From Dugong dugon (Eukaryota; Chordata; Mammalia; Sirenia; Dugongidae): a DNA stretch of 64,000 nt. Shown piece by piece: positions 54,340 to 64,000 of this stretch. The translations under genes and the position numbers were made by a program. The notes below the pieces were generated by a model. It saw only the letters and a program-made list of their open reading frames with translations. It ran no database searches and was not told the DNA's origin. The stretch is from the NCBI GenBank assembly GCA_030035585.1, contig CM057462.1, positions 98,725,234 to 98,789,233 on the forward strand. The letters are read 5' to 3'. Position 1 is the stretch's first letter. Each line of letters starts with the position of its first letter.

Positions 54340-55040
54340 AATGTATTCAATTTTCATAGTAACTCTAAAGAGGTAGGAGGTATTATTTCCTGAGGCAGAT
54401 GAAAGATGGCCATAAACTCTCTCACACTGTTCCTTTCAAGAGGTGGAGTCTATGTGTCCTTGCCTTGATTGTGGGTCATCTCTGTGACTGCTGTAATGAA
54501 AGAACTTAGGGGAAGTGATGCTGTGTTTTTTTTATGCCCAGACCTTAAGCGACTGGTAGTTTTTACTTCCTTTCTCTTGGAAAACTCTCTAGGAGGCCTG
54601 AGCTACAACGATGTCCAACTATCTTGAGGTTTTCATGCTAGAGAGGCCACTGTAAGTGCACCAGTCGAGTAGCTTCAGCTGAGCCCAATCGTATCCCACA
54701 CAAGGTGCCAGACAAGGGAGTGAAGCCATCTAGAACCCTCTAGACCAGACATCTTCCGAAAGAGTACCAGTGAATGACCTCAGTAAATATTTCACGGAAC
54801 AGAGAAATTATCCAGCTGAGCCCTGCCCCAATTAATGACTCAGAAAGCATGAGATACAATAAAATGGTTATTGTTTTAAGCCAGTAAGTTTTAGAGTTAC
54901 CTGTTACACAACAAAAAGTAATCAGAATATCCCCCATTTTATAGATGGGGAAAGATCAAAATTTTCCCAAGAAAACACAGTTATCAAATGACAGAAAACA
55001 TTTAGCCTTAGATCTTTGCAACTCCAAGTTCTTTTCACTA
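54340..55040 (-). mobile_element. MIR, split by an LTR-like repeat
   Basis: 54340-54387 ('aactctaaagaggtaggagg', 'tattatttcc') and 54933-55040 ('cccattttatagatggggaa', 'ttttcccaagaaaacacag') are consecutive parts of an antisense MIR. The intervening 545 bp is an LTR-like insertion. Confidence 0.6.
54388..54930 (+). mobile_element. Ancient LTR-like repeat inside MIR
   Basis: Starts tgaggcagatgaaagatgg and ends after 'caataaaatggttattgttt', 'aagccagtaagttttagag' and 'acacaacaaaaagtaatca'. The tail matches the 3996-4570 repeat type. An AATAAA-type signal is at about 54857. No clean TSD. Confidence 0.5.
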
Positions 55041-57168
55041 TACCATATAGCCTCAAAGGCAAATAGTGGATTGATTGGGACACTTAATCCTAATTAGGAC
55101 ACTCCTTATTTATTCCAGATATAACAACACCAAAAAAAAAAAACAAGCTAGTATTATCACAACTAGGAAATTGGGATGGGCTTTAAGTAATGTTTGGGAT
55201 ATGTTTTCTTTTTTAAAGCCTAAAATTGAGATGCTGGTTAATCAATTTTATAGGTCAACTTACCTGACATATTTCTTTTCTTTTTAATAAAATAATGTTT
55301 TACTGTGTTTTTATGAAAGTTTACACAGAAAATTAGGGTTTTTTGTTTGTTCGTTTTATGTGTAACTGTTACCTAATTTGTTAGCACTTAATACTTGTTC
55401 TTCTCATTTGGCTATTTACTGTATATTTCTTTATGGAAATTTTGTATGTATGTATGTATGCATGCATGCATGCAAGTATTCATTCATTCATTCATCTGCT
55501 TCTGCACTGTTCCTTACCTTTCCATGGCTTTATGACTGGTTTCCATGATTAGGTAAAAGCTTAAGAGTAGACATAGGGTTTTACATTTCTTTCCATCTCT
55601 CAAAAGGGAGATTTTAACCAGTGGTGTATGCAATGATTCCTAGTGGGATTTCAGGGATTTGTAAACTCCCTGAAATTTCAAATAAAATGTTGTATTAATT
55701 TGCAAATGTGCATTTTTTTAGAGGAAAGTTTCAAAACTTCTGTTGCATTCTCAAATCTTTTTTTTTAATGAAGAACCAGTGCTCTTGAGCACTTAGTAGA
55801 ATTGTAGGCTTGGAGTAAATTCACAATAAATATTGTTGATTAAACTTATGCTTTAGAACAAGATATTCCCTTAGTATTAACGGAACTAACAGCAAATGTT
55901 ACTGCACTGGAACTTTACTAGACTAAATTACGATTAAACTTTTTAAAAAGTAGGATAATAATAAACCTATATTAAAGGTCCAAAGGAGGAATAAAAGGAA
56001 ATAAAATATAAACCCATTCATAATTTCTTCATTCAGAAATAACCCTGTTAATATTTACAGAATATTTTATAAGTTTTTCTTTCTCACATCTTCTATAGAT
56101 AGCTTACTAGATATATAAACATATTAAAAAAAACTATTATATTTCTATTTTCCTCTTTGTTTTTTTGACGCATTCACTTTATTGTCACTCTAAAACCAAA
56201 ATTCATACTTTCTTAAAGATGTCAGTTGTTAGAATCTGTTCCTCCCTCCTGATCCTTTCCAAGAGTGAACAACAGTGACCTGGGAGTTCAACCTCACCTA
56301 GACCCTGAGTCAGTAAGAGGAAGATCTGTTGATATATCAGGAATTCTATACTTTCTGTGGATTATAAAAATAATCTTCCCCTATACCCAATGTGCTAAGT
56401 GAATACAGTAAATTTAATTTTTGAATCTCCAAGAGAACAACAGACTAGAACTTCTGTATTCTTTGTAACAGGTTTTATCTGCTTGGTCTTACTCTCTGAT
56501 GCATTTTTCCCTGCACCAGCACCGTGTGGGCTGAATGGCAGAGACCTAGGCCCACTGATTAGTAGCTGCCAGTTCTGATTCTTAGGGTAGGATCCTGCTC
56601 TTTTGTCCTTTATATTGGCGTGGAAGGCTCTCCAAACCTGTGGCTTTGACTCCACAACTGATTCCTCAAATGTCATTTATTCTGAAAACTCAGACATTGT
56701 ACAACTCCACACCTTCATGCATCATATCCTTTAGAAAATTATATTAACTCGAACTGCATTTGAGTGTCAAACACTTACCCCTGGAGTTTTGAAATCTAAC
56801 TCTCTCATTGAGACTCATAGTTCATTTCCGTAGGCTCCAGTTTATGCCATCTTCTAGCCTACTCCCCATCACTAATGAGGTTTCCAGGTCTACCACATGA
56901 CCAGTAGATTTATGGCAGTTTGGGGATACGTCAATGGGTGGAAGATTGCTTGGGCATATTGCAATCTTGAAGTTGTTACATCAGGAACCCCTTGAAACAA
57001 CTTAGCATGGAAGCCATCAGAAAATTCTTAACCTTACATCTTTCAGGCCTCTGTGAACTTTCTGAAGAGAGAGGATCTTGAATGTTACATCAATACTGAA
57101 AATTATCTCTCTCTTTAACAACCAAAGTATCTATTTCAATTTTATGTCTCTATAAAACCTATTCTCCT
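55041..57168. other. Intergenic DNA with a tetranucleotide repeat
   Basis: No gene seen. The only clear structure is the tetranucleotide run at 55444-55496. The antisense frame 56395-56676 has no recognisable domain. Confidence 0.4.
55444..55496. repeat. Compound tetranucleotide repeat
   Basis: Runs of TGTA, then TGCA, then TTCA ('atgtatgtatgtatgc', 'atgcatgcatgcaagt', 'attcattcattcattc'), each differing by one base from the last, a typical compound microsatellite. Confidence 0.9.
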
Positions 57169-57212
57169 TGTCTGAGACTGGGTTCTCTAGAGAAGCAAAA
57201 CCAGTGAAGCAT
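57169..57212 (-). mobile_element. LTR terminal scrap
   Basis: 'tgtctgagactgggttctct' followed by 'agagaagcaaaaccag' matches the antisense start of the LTR at 43295. It is cut short by a SINE. Confidence 0.6.
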
Positions 57213-57358
57213 ATACCCATTACCTTCAAGTGATTCTGACTCATAGTTACCCTATAGGACATAGTAGAACTGCCCTATAGGTTTCCAAGGAGTAACAGGT
57301 GGAGTCGAACTGCTGACCTTTCGGTTAGGAGCCATAACTCTTAACAACTGTTTAAGAT
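57213..57358 (-). mobile_element. AfroSINE, antisense
   Basis: Complement of the AfroSINE: 'accttcaagtgattctgact', 'catagttaccctataggaca', 'ggagtcgaactgctgacctt' (reversed B box) and 'taactcttaacaact' (reversed head). The antisense open frame across it is not a gene. Confidence 0.85.
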
Positions 57359-57889
57359 GTGGTGGCAAAGAAAGGCTGCACTGAGAAGGTGACTTTTCAA
57401 GGATTTGTGAGAACAAGCCGTACATAATCCAGATGAGAGAACATTCTAGGTAGAGGGAAAAGCAAATACCAAAGAACACTGAAAAAAAATTTTTTCAAGT
57501 AAGCTTTATATCATTTTTTACACATTTTCAAAAGATTATTATGAACATTAGCACACTGGAATAAAGAAGTGTAAGAAGATAATTCCCTTTTCATAATAGA
57601 TTATTTTACGAAAAGGTGATGGTCAACATTTAGTTAGGCGCATCTAAAGTAGAACTGGATATTCGGAACAGAAATTTTAGAAACATCTATGGTATTTTAA
57701 AGGGTACATCAATATACAATATATAATGCATTTGATTGGGATAAAAACTGCCATATTTCTAAATAATTGGAGAACCGAGTCTACAAAGTATTAGTTACGA
57801 TAGCACAGTCTTTCACGAGTAAGTCTCATTAGAGATTCTAAGGGGGAGAAAAAAGTCACTGGATCAGGAATACGCCTGTTGTATTAGAA

Positions 57890-58109
57890 CAGGGGCCTCA
57901 ACAGGAGTGAGTTGATTTTCCCCCACACCCAGGGGGCATTTGGAAAAGTCTGGAGATATTTTTGATTGCTACAACTTGTGGGAGGGGATTGATGCGAAAT
58001 CCAGTGGTTGGATGCCAGGGATGCTGCTACAATGAACAAGACATTTCCCCTACCACAAAGAATTTTTCAACCCAAAATCTCAATAGTTTCAATATTGAGA
58101 AACCTTGCA
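57890..58109 (+). mobile_element. MER5A-type hAT DNA transposon relic
   Basis: 'gggcatttggaaaagtctgg', 'agatatttttgattgctaca', 'atgccagggatgctgctaca' and the end 'tattgagaaaccttgc' match MER5A, a short non-autonomous hAT-Charlie element with no coding capacity. Flanks tattagaa and cattagtt may be a decayed 8-bp TSD. Confidence 0.8.
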
Positions 58110-58625
58110 TTAGTTGACCAACAAGAGGTCAGTATAACTTCAGCCCTGTAAGTGACACAGAAACCAGCAAGAAATAAAAGAAGAGAGGTAACAGAGTACC
58201 AGATCTGGAAGGTTCTATAGGTCAGAGTAACAACTACGGCCAGTGGAGGGTTCTGAGCAGGGGTGTCAGGATTAGAATTATATTTTAATTGAATCACTGT
58301 GGCAGGTTTGTTGAGAATAGGGGCAAAGTCAGAGCAGGGAAAACAACTAGGGAAGCTATCACAATAGTTTAGTTAAGAATTTGAATAAAGGTGGCTTAGA
58401 CAAAGATGCTGACAGAACAAGTGTTAAGAAGTATAAATATTTTGAAGACAGAGTCAACAGGACTTACTGACATATTGGATATGGTGTGTAGCAGAAAAGA
58501 GGAGTCAAAATTAATCTCAAGGCTTTGACCTAACTAAGTTAAGTGGAAAAGCAGAGTAGCCTATAGCTGAGGAAGAGAAGACTGTTGTAGATCAAGATCT
58601 GTGGGAAGAAAAGAATGATGGATGG
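58110..58625 (+). mobile_element. Ancient unnamed interspersed repeat
   Basis: 'tgagcaggggtgtcaggatt', 'gaatcactgtggcaggtttg', 'gctatcacaatagtttagtt' and 'gagtcaacaggacttactga' are phrases of a common old mammalian repeat that I cannot name reliably. A 5' portion may be at 57362-57480, with MER5A inserted between. The minus-strand frame 58067-58297 is a shadow. Confidence 0.45.
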
Positions 58626-58825
58626 ATGAATGGATAGAAAGATAACTATAGATGGAGGAAAAATGGATGACATATACACATCAACAAGGCTGTACCCAAA
58701 CCTAGTTATTCATACAACAAGACTTACCCAAACCTAGTTACTCACATGAGTTTTTTTAAAATAACTAATACATATTGAGTTCCTATAATGAATTTGGTAT
58801 TATACTATATTTTACATATTATATT

Positions 58826-59030
58826 AGTCAGGGTCCTGTCAGGTAAACAGAAACCATTCTAGGTATTTGGACTGAGGGTATTTTATGTAAAGAATTTGTA
58901 ACACAGCTGTTGGAAAGCTTGAAAAGAAAAAGAGAGAGAGAAAAACACAAGTTCTCATGAAACAGCTTCTGCCCCTAGGTCTGGAAGAACAAAAGATTAC
59001 AGGAATGTAAGAATAGGTGTATATCATCAG
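58826..59030 (-). mobile_element. LTR-like repeat fragment, antisense
   Basis: 'tattagtcagggtcctgtca' and 'ggtaaacagaaaccattcta' correspond to the complement of the ending seen at 59550-59585 ('tctgattgaatcctgactga'), so the two are relatives in opposite orientation. Confidence 0.45.
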
Positions 59031-59184
59031 TCAGAGAAATACTGTGATTCAGTCATATGACCAAGTTAGAACTTGTAGAAACAACACATGGTTTTCAGAG
59101 AAAAGCACTGGTGAAGAGTCATACAGATAGCAAGATCTAAGAAATTTCAAATTTGCTATGGTAAAGCAAGTATTGAAAACTGCA

Positions 59185-59586
59185 TGATCGTCTTTTGATG
59201 TGTCAACTTGGCTAGACAATATTCCCCCGTTATTCAATCAAACACTAATTTAAGTGTTGCTGTGAAGGTATTTTGTAGAAGTGATTTAAATCCATAATCA
59301 GTTGACTTCAATTAAAGGAGATTGTCCTAGACAATCTCAGTGGGCCTGATTCAATCAGTTGCAGAAGAGTCTTCCTTGAAGAGTAAGAAATTTTACCTGT
59401 GGATAGAAGCTTCAGCCCATGCTTGAGAGTTCTAGCCTGCCCTTCATAATGGTCTTCCTTACCGATTTCGGAGTTGTGTAGCCTGTCTCCACAATTGTGT
59501 ATACCAATTCCTTGTAATAAATCTTTAAATATATAATCTTAATTTCCTAATTGTTCTGCTTTTCTGATTGAATCCTGACTGATACA
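59185..59586 (+). mobile_element. LTR-like repeat with AATAAA
   Basis: 'ttgatgtgtcaacttggcta' opens and 'aatcctgactgatacaag' closes the unit; 'ccttgtaataaatctttaaa' supplies an AATAAA about 60 bp from the end. It is a mammal-wide LTR-type repeat; the family name is uncertain and I see no clear TSD. Confidence 0.5.
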
Positions 59587-60861
59587 AGTGCTAAAAAAAG
59601 AATACAGGAAGCAGGATGTCTATAGCAAAGGACAGGTCAATGATGGAAAGAGGAGGAAACAGGGAATGCACTAGAAGTAACAAAAATAAGACGGAACCTT
59701 GACAAATGAGGTAACCTGTGTCACAGTCCTGGAATTGTATCTTTTTTGTTTGGACAGTAGTTAGTCCTTAAGCATAACTTGCTCTTGGGTCTGAGGTGGA
59801 AATGCTCAGCTGAAACCCTTCATATGAAGTCAGAGAGAAGGAGAGCTATTGATTGTTGTAGATTGTTACCTTAAAGGCTCCAAATGGATCACATCTGATA
59901 GTCATACCTGGTGTAGTCCTCTCCCACATTGATGCTGGTTTGACTGGGTGATTTGCTTTGTCCATTGGGATAAACTGGACACAGTAGATGCTTGATAAGT
60001 ACTTGGGTATTAGGGTTTGTACTCTTGGAATGCTGCCTGACACTTCATATGAAGAAGTCCAATGTAGCTTCCTTGAATAAGAATGACCACATGGAAAGAG
60101 AGGCCCAGCTTTTCAGCCTTCCCTGCTGAGCCCAGGCCCCATCAGGGACACTAGACCACACAAGACCAACAGAAAAAACACTGAGCAACCCACAAACTAA
60201 ATTTTGGAGTTGCTGGCAATAACTGATACACTGATGTTCTTTGACAATTCTGTATCCTGAGAGTACAGTCCCAAATGTTAATGGTAGAGTGCAATATGTA
60301 ATGTTTTATCCATATTTAAGAAATTTTATTTTCCATGCTGATCATTTTGAAGTTCATAATGGTTAGAATTTAAATTCCTTTTGTGCTTTAATTTCTGCCG
60401 TAAAAAAGATACAAAATTAGTATAATTGTATAAAATAATTATCTGACAATAAGTGACACAGTAGTCATTGTAAACTGAGGAAAAAGGAAGATGCAATACC
60501 AATAACTTTCCTAATAGGTGATTTTATACCGTGTCACAGAACAATGCTATGAAAGAATAAAACATCCTGCTACCCAGCAGGGAGGCGAAGTTCTTCCAAC
60601 TGTTCGAGTCACAGCTACTCAGGGTTGTAGCTCCTAAATTATAACTAATCCCTTATGAAGATATGGCTCTGCTTCCTGATACATATTTGGAAACCTTCCA
60701 AGAGAACATTTTTGCTGCTGCTGCCATTGTTATCTGGACCACATCCACTGAATTTCTTTCTTTTCTTTGTGCTCCAGACATCAGGGTTGGATTCAGATAT
60801 GCAGGACCCAGGCTCCCTATGTTCGTTTTTGTCCTGAATTTGCCACACACTCTCAAAACTA
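59587..60861. other. Unassigned intergenic DNA
   Basis: No gene or repeat recognised. Open frames at 60645-60944 on both strands overlap each other and the Tigger1 edge and have no motif. Confidence 0.4.
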
Positions 60862-60863
60862 TA

Positions 60864-63218
60864 CAGGCATACCTTGGAGATATTGCAAGTTTGGTCCCAG
60901 ACCACCACAATAAAGCAAATATTGCAATAAAGAGAGTCACACAAATTTTTGGTTTTCCAGTGTGTATAAAAGTTACGTTTAAACTATACTGTACTCTATT
61001 AAGTGTGCAATAGCATTATGTGTAAAAAAGCAATGTACATACCATAATTAAAAAATACTTCATTGCTAAAAGATGCTAACTATCATCTGAGCCTTCAGCA
61101 AGTCATAATCTTTTTGCCTGTAAAGAGTCTTGACTCAATGTTGATGGCTGTGGCAATTTCTTAAAATAAAACAACAGTGAAGTTTGCCACATCGATTGAC
61201 TCTTCCTTTCATGAAAGATTTCCCTGTAGCGTGTGATGCTATTTTACAGCATTTTACCCATAGTAGAACTTTAAAAATTGGAGTCACTCCTTTCAAATCC
61301 TGACTAAGTTTACATAATATTCTAAATCTTTTGTTGTCATTTCCACAATGTTCACAGCATCTTCACCAGGAGTAGATTCCATCTCAAGAAACCACTTTCT
61401 TTGTGCATCTTTAAGAAGTAACTCCTCATCTGCTAAAGTTTTATCATGAGATTGCTGCAATTCAGCCACAGCCTCAGGCCACACTTCTAATTCTAGTCCT
61501 CTTGCTATATCCACCATATCTGCAGTTACTTCCTCTACTGGAGTCTTGAACCCCTCAAAGTTATTCATGAGGGTTGGAATCAACTTCTTCCAAACTCCTG
61601 TTAATGTTGATATTGTGACCTCCTCCCATGAATCACAAATGTTCTTAATGGTATCTAGCATGGTGAATTCTTTCCAGAAGGTTTTCAATTTACTTCGCCC
61701 AGATCAATCAGAGGAATCAACGTCTATGATAGCTATGCCCTTACAAAATGTATTTCTTAAATAATAAGACTTGAAGTCGAAATTACTCCTTGATCCATGG
61801 ACTGCAGAATGGATGTTGTGTTAGCAGGCATGAATACATTACTCCTGTACATCTCCACCAGAGCTCTTGGGTGACCAGATGCGTTGCCAATGAGCAGTAA
61901 TATTTTGAAAAGAATCTTTTTTTCTGAGCAATAGATCTCAAAACAGTGGGCTTAAAATATTCATAAACCATGTTATAAACAGATGTGCTGTCATCTAGGT
62001 TTTGTTGTTCCACTTACAGAGCACAGGCAGAGTAGAGTTAGTGTACTTCTTAGGGCCCTAGGATTTTCAGGATGGTAAAGGAGCATTGTCTTCAACTTAA
62101 AGTTGCCAGCTGCATTAGCCCCTAATGAGAGAGTCAGCCTGTCCTTTGAATCTTTGAAGCCAGGCATTGACTTCTCCTCTCTAGCTATGAAAGTCCTAGA
62201 GGGCATCTTCTTCCAATATAAGGCGGCTGCATCTACATCAAAAATCTGTTGTTAAATGTAGCCACCTTCATCTATTATCTTAGGCTAGATCTTCTGAATA
62301 ACTTGCTGCAGCTTCTACATCAGCACTTGCTGCTTCACCTTGCACTTTTATGTTATGGAGACGGCTTCTTTCCTTAAACTTCATGAATTAACCTCTGCTA
62401 GCTTCAAACGTCTCTTCTGCAGCTTCCTCATCTCTCTCAGACTTCATAGAATTGAAGAGAATTAGGGCTTTGCTCTGGATTAGACTTTGGCTTAAGGGAA
62501 TGTTGTAGCTGGTTTGATCTTCTATCCAGACCACTAAAACTTTCTCCATATCAGCAGTAAGGCTGTTTCACTTTCTTATCATTCGTGTGTTCACTGGAGT
62601 AGCACTTTTAATTTCCCTCAAGAACTTTGCCTTTGTATTCACAGCTTAGCTAACTGTTTGGCACAAGAGGCCTAGCTTTCAGCCTGTCTCAGCTTTCAGC
62701 ATGGCTTCCTCACTAAGCTTAATCATCTCAAGCTTTTGATTTAAAGTGAGAGACATGAGACTCTTCCTTTCACTTGAACATTTAGAGGTCATTGCAGGGT
62801 TATTAATTGGACTAATTTCAATATTGTGTTGTCTCAGGGAATAGGGAGGTCCAAGGAGAGAGAGACAGATGAGGGAATTGCTTGTCTGTGGAGCAGTCAG
62901 AACACATACAACATTTATCAATTAAGTTCACCGCCTTATACGGGTGCTGTTCGTGGCACCCCAAAACAATTACAATAGCAACATCAAAGATCGTTGATCA
63001 CAGACCACCGTAACAGATATAATAATAATGAAAAAGTTTGAAACATTTCAAGAATTATCAAAATATGACACAGAGACACACATAGTGAGCACATCCTGTT
63101 GGAAAAATGGCGCTGATAGACTTGCTTGAGGCAGGGTTGCTGCAAACCTTCAAGTTGTAAAAAACTCAGTATCTGCAAAGCACAATAAAGCAAAGCGCAA
63201 TAGAACGAGGTATGCTTG
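60864..63218 (-). mobile_element. Tigger1 DNA transposon, nearly full length
   Basis: 2355 bp, close to the family's roughly 2.4 kb. Terminal inverted repeats: 'caggcataccttggagatat' at the left and the complement of 'acgaggtatgcttg' at the right, each next to TA (60862-60863 and 63219-63220), the TSD of Tc1/mariner elements. The transposase remnant is antisense between about 61076 and 62792. It is a mammal-wide element that stopped moving long ago. Confidence 0.95.
61076..62792 (-). pseudogene. Tigger1 transposase pseudogene
   Basis: Start ATG at 62790-62792 ('MTSKCSSERKSLMSLTLNQK'), opening the Psq/CENP-B-like helix-turn-helix that binds the TIRs. Central DDE pieces follow at 61991-62206 ('[20 protein letters not shown]', '[20 protein letters not shown]') and 61783-62013 ('[13 protein letters not shown]'). 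The late part is at 61293-61688, 131 residues ('[20 protein letters not shown]', 'WKKLIPTL', '[20 protein letters not shown]'). The stop is at 61076-61078. Several frameshifts and stops, and a deletion of about 50 bp near 61150, make it inactive. The intact enzyme would cut and paste the element at TA sites. It shares ancestry with the domesticated pogo-type genes but shows no sign of domestication. Confidence 0.92.
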
Positions 63219-63220
63219 TA

Positions 63221-63620
63221 TTTTCTTTTTGGACTTGTAAGGGGTCTTTATCCTCTTTAACCCCTAAGGATCCTTGTATTTTTCACTGTACTGATAACCT
63301 AATTGTCCCACTGACCAGCTGGTCGAATGGAAATACATGATGCCAATTCCTGGTCACTATATCTCTTAATCTGATTGACCAGTTAATGCAATCTCAAACT
63401 CTGACTTTCAGAAATCCAAAGTGGGGAGAATTACTAACCGATCATTCTCCCCCCTCTACTCCATGTTTAGAGAGGAAAGAAACTTCCTGCTGGAAAACAT
63501 CTTCCCCAAGGGGAAAAAGAATCAATGTTTCCATGGTCTTTGCTATTTACTTGCTTTAAATTATGAATCATCTATATCTTATAAAAACAGATATTCAATA
63601 CATTGAAGAAAAAAATGTAG
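63221..63620. other. Unassigned intergenic DNA
   Basis: No gene or repeat seen; the frame 63421-63606 has no motif. Confidence 0.4.
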
Positions 63621-63624
63621 TAAA

Positions 63625-63750
63625 GTAGTTAAGTTAATGGACTCTGGATTCAGACAAAGATTTACTAGCCACGGTGACTATGGCCAAGTTACTTAACTTC
63701 TCTAATCTTTAGTTTTCTCTTCTGAAAATCAGTTCATAAGCTTGTGATAA
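63625..63750 (+). mobile_element. MIR fragment, sense
   Basis: 'aatggactctggattcagac' and 'ggccaagttacttaacttct' match the MIR body in sense orientation ('ggactctggagccagac ... gggcaagttacttaac'). Confidence 0.7.
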
Positions 63751-63824
63751 GTAAAGAAAGGTAGCTGTTATAAAACCCCTGACTGATTTTGTGGCATATA
63801 GCCCCTGCCCCCCACCCCCCAAGT

Positions 63825-64000
63825 AAAAACCATTGCCATCAAGTCATTTCCAGCTCACAGGAGAGAGTAGAACTGCCCCATAGGGTTTCCAAGAATATAA
63901 CCTTTACAGAAGCAGACTGTTACATCTTTCTCCCGCAGAGCTGCGGGTGGGTTCAAACCACCGATCAATTGGTTAGCAGCTGTGTTACTTAACCACTGTG
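63825..64000 (-). mobile_element. AfroSINE, antisense, cut by window end
   Basis: 'accattgccatcaagtcatt', 'agaactgccccatagggttt', 'cagaagcagactgttacatc', 'gtgggttcaaaccaccgatc' (reversed B box) and 'ttacttaaccactgtg' (reversed tRNA-like head). The last bases of the head lie outside the window. Confidence 0.9.

Noticed and set aside
61293..61688. Domesticated Tigger-derived gene
   Set aside because: Although 131 residues stay open, the rest of the transposase is split by stops and frameshifts and the TIRs and TA duplications are intact, so it is an ordinary dead transposon.

Overview
This window reads as a repeat-rich, gene-free stretch of a placental mammal chromosome, almost certainly from an afrotherian and most likely an elephant or another paenungulate. 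The reasons are several tRNA-derived SINEs of the AfroSINE type, several copies of the afrotherian RTE (BovB-like) LINE whose tails end in AAC repeats, and long L1 elements sitting beside mammal-wide relics (MIR, L2, MER5A, Tigger1, MaLR-type LTRs). I found no host exon, tRNA, snRNA or CRISPR array. Every recognisable coding stretch is a decayed retrotransposon or DNA-transposon gene.

Layout. 1-8.5 kb: an L1 3'UTR scrap, a solo MaLR-type LTR with perfect 5-bp target-site duplication (TSD), older LTR-like repeats, a second LTR split by a SINE, a 5'-truncated L1 with a 17-bp TSD (4.85-5.98 kb), and an antisense polyadenylated retrocopy (7.66-8.50 kb) built around a 73-74 bp tandem repeat. 8.57-11.82 kb: one RTE insertion whose 5' half is inverted and which carries one TSD pair around both halves. 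12.6-12.8 kb: a purine-only microsatellite. 12.94-19.78 kb: a near full-length antisense L1 ('L1-C') with an internal deletion. 20.4-24.3 kb: an ancient L1 peppered with RTE pieces and AfroSINEs. 24.33-39.75 kb: an antisense L1 ('L1-A') interrupted at 25.62-33.95 kb by a complete 8.3-kb L1 of another subfamily ('L1-B') with a 15-bp TSD. 41.9-43.0 kb: an RTE 3' half. 43.2-59.6 kb: several nested LTRs, an ancient L1 end, L2, MIR, AfroSINEs and MER5A in otherwise unique AT-rich DNA. 60.86-63.22 kb: an almost full-length antisense Tigger1. The window ends inside an AfroSINE.

How the pieces work together: the autonomous elements (L1, RTE) supplied the reverse transcriptases. AfroSINEs and an internally deleted RTE derivative share tail sequence with RTE and were probably mobilised by it. 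The antisense retrocopy with poly(A) and a long TSD looks L1-mobilised. The nesting gives a relative order: Tigger1, MIR, L2 and ancient L1 first, then MaLR-type LTRs and L1-A/L1-C, then AfroSINE/RTE insertions and L1-B. I see no undescribed functional system. The most informative oddities are the inverted RTE, the dimeric 73-bp repeat in a retrocopy, the tandem promoter-like units and doubled 3' end of L1-B, and a 55-bp inverted repeat bracketing nested LTRs.
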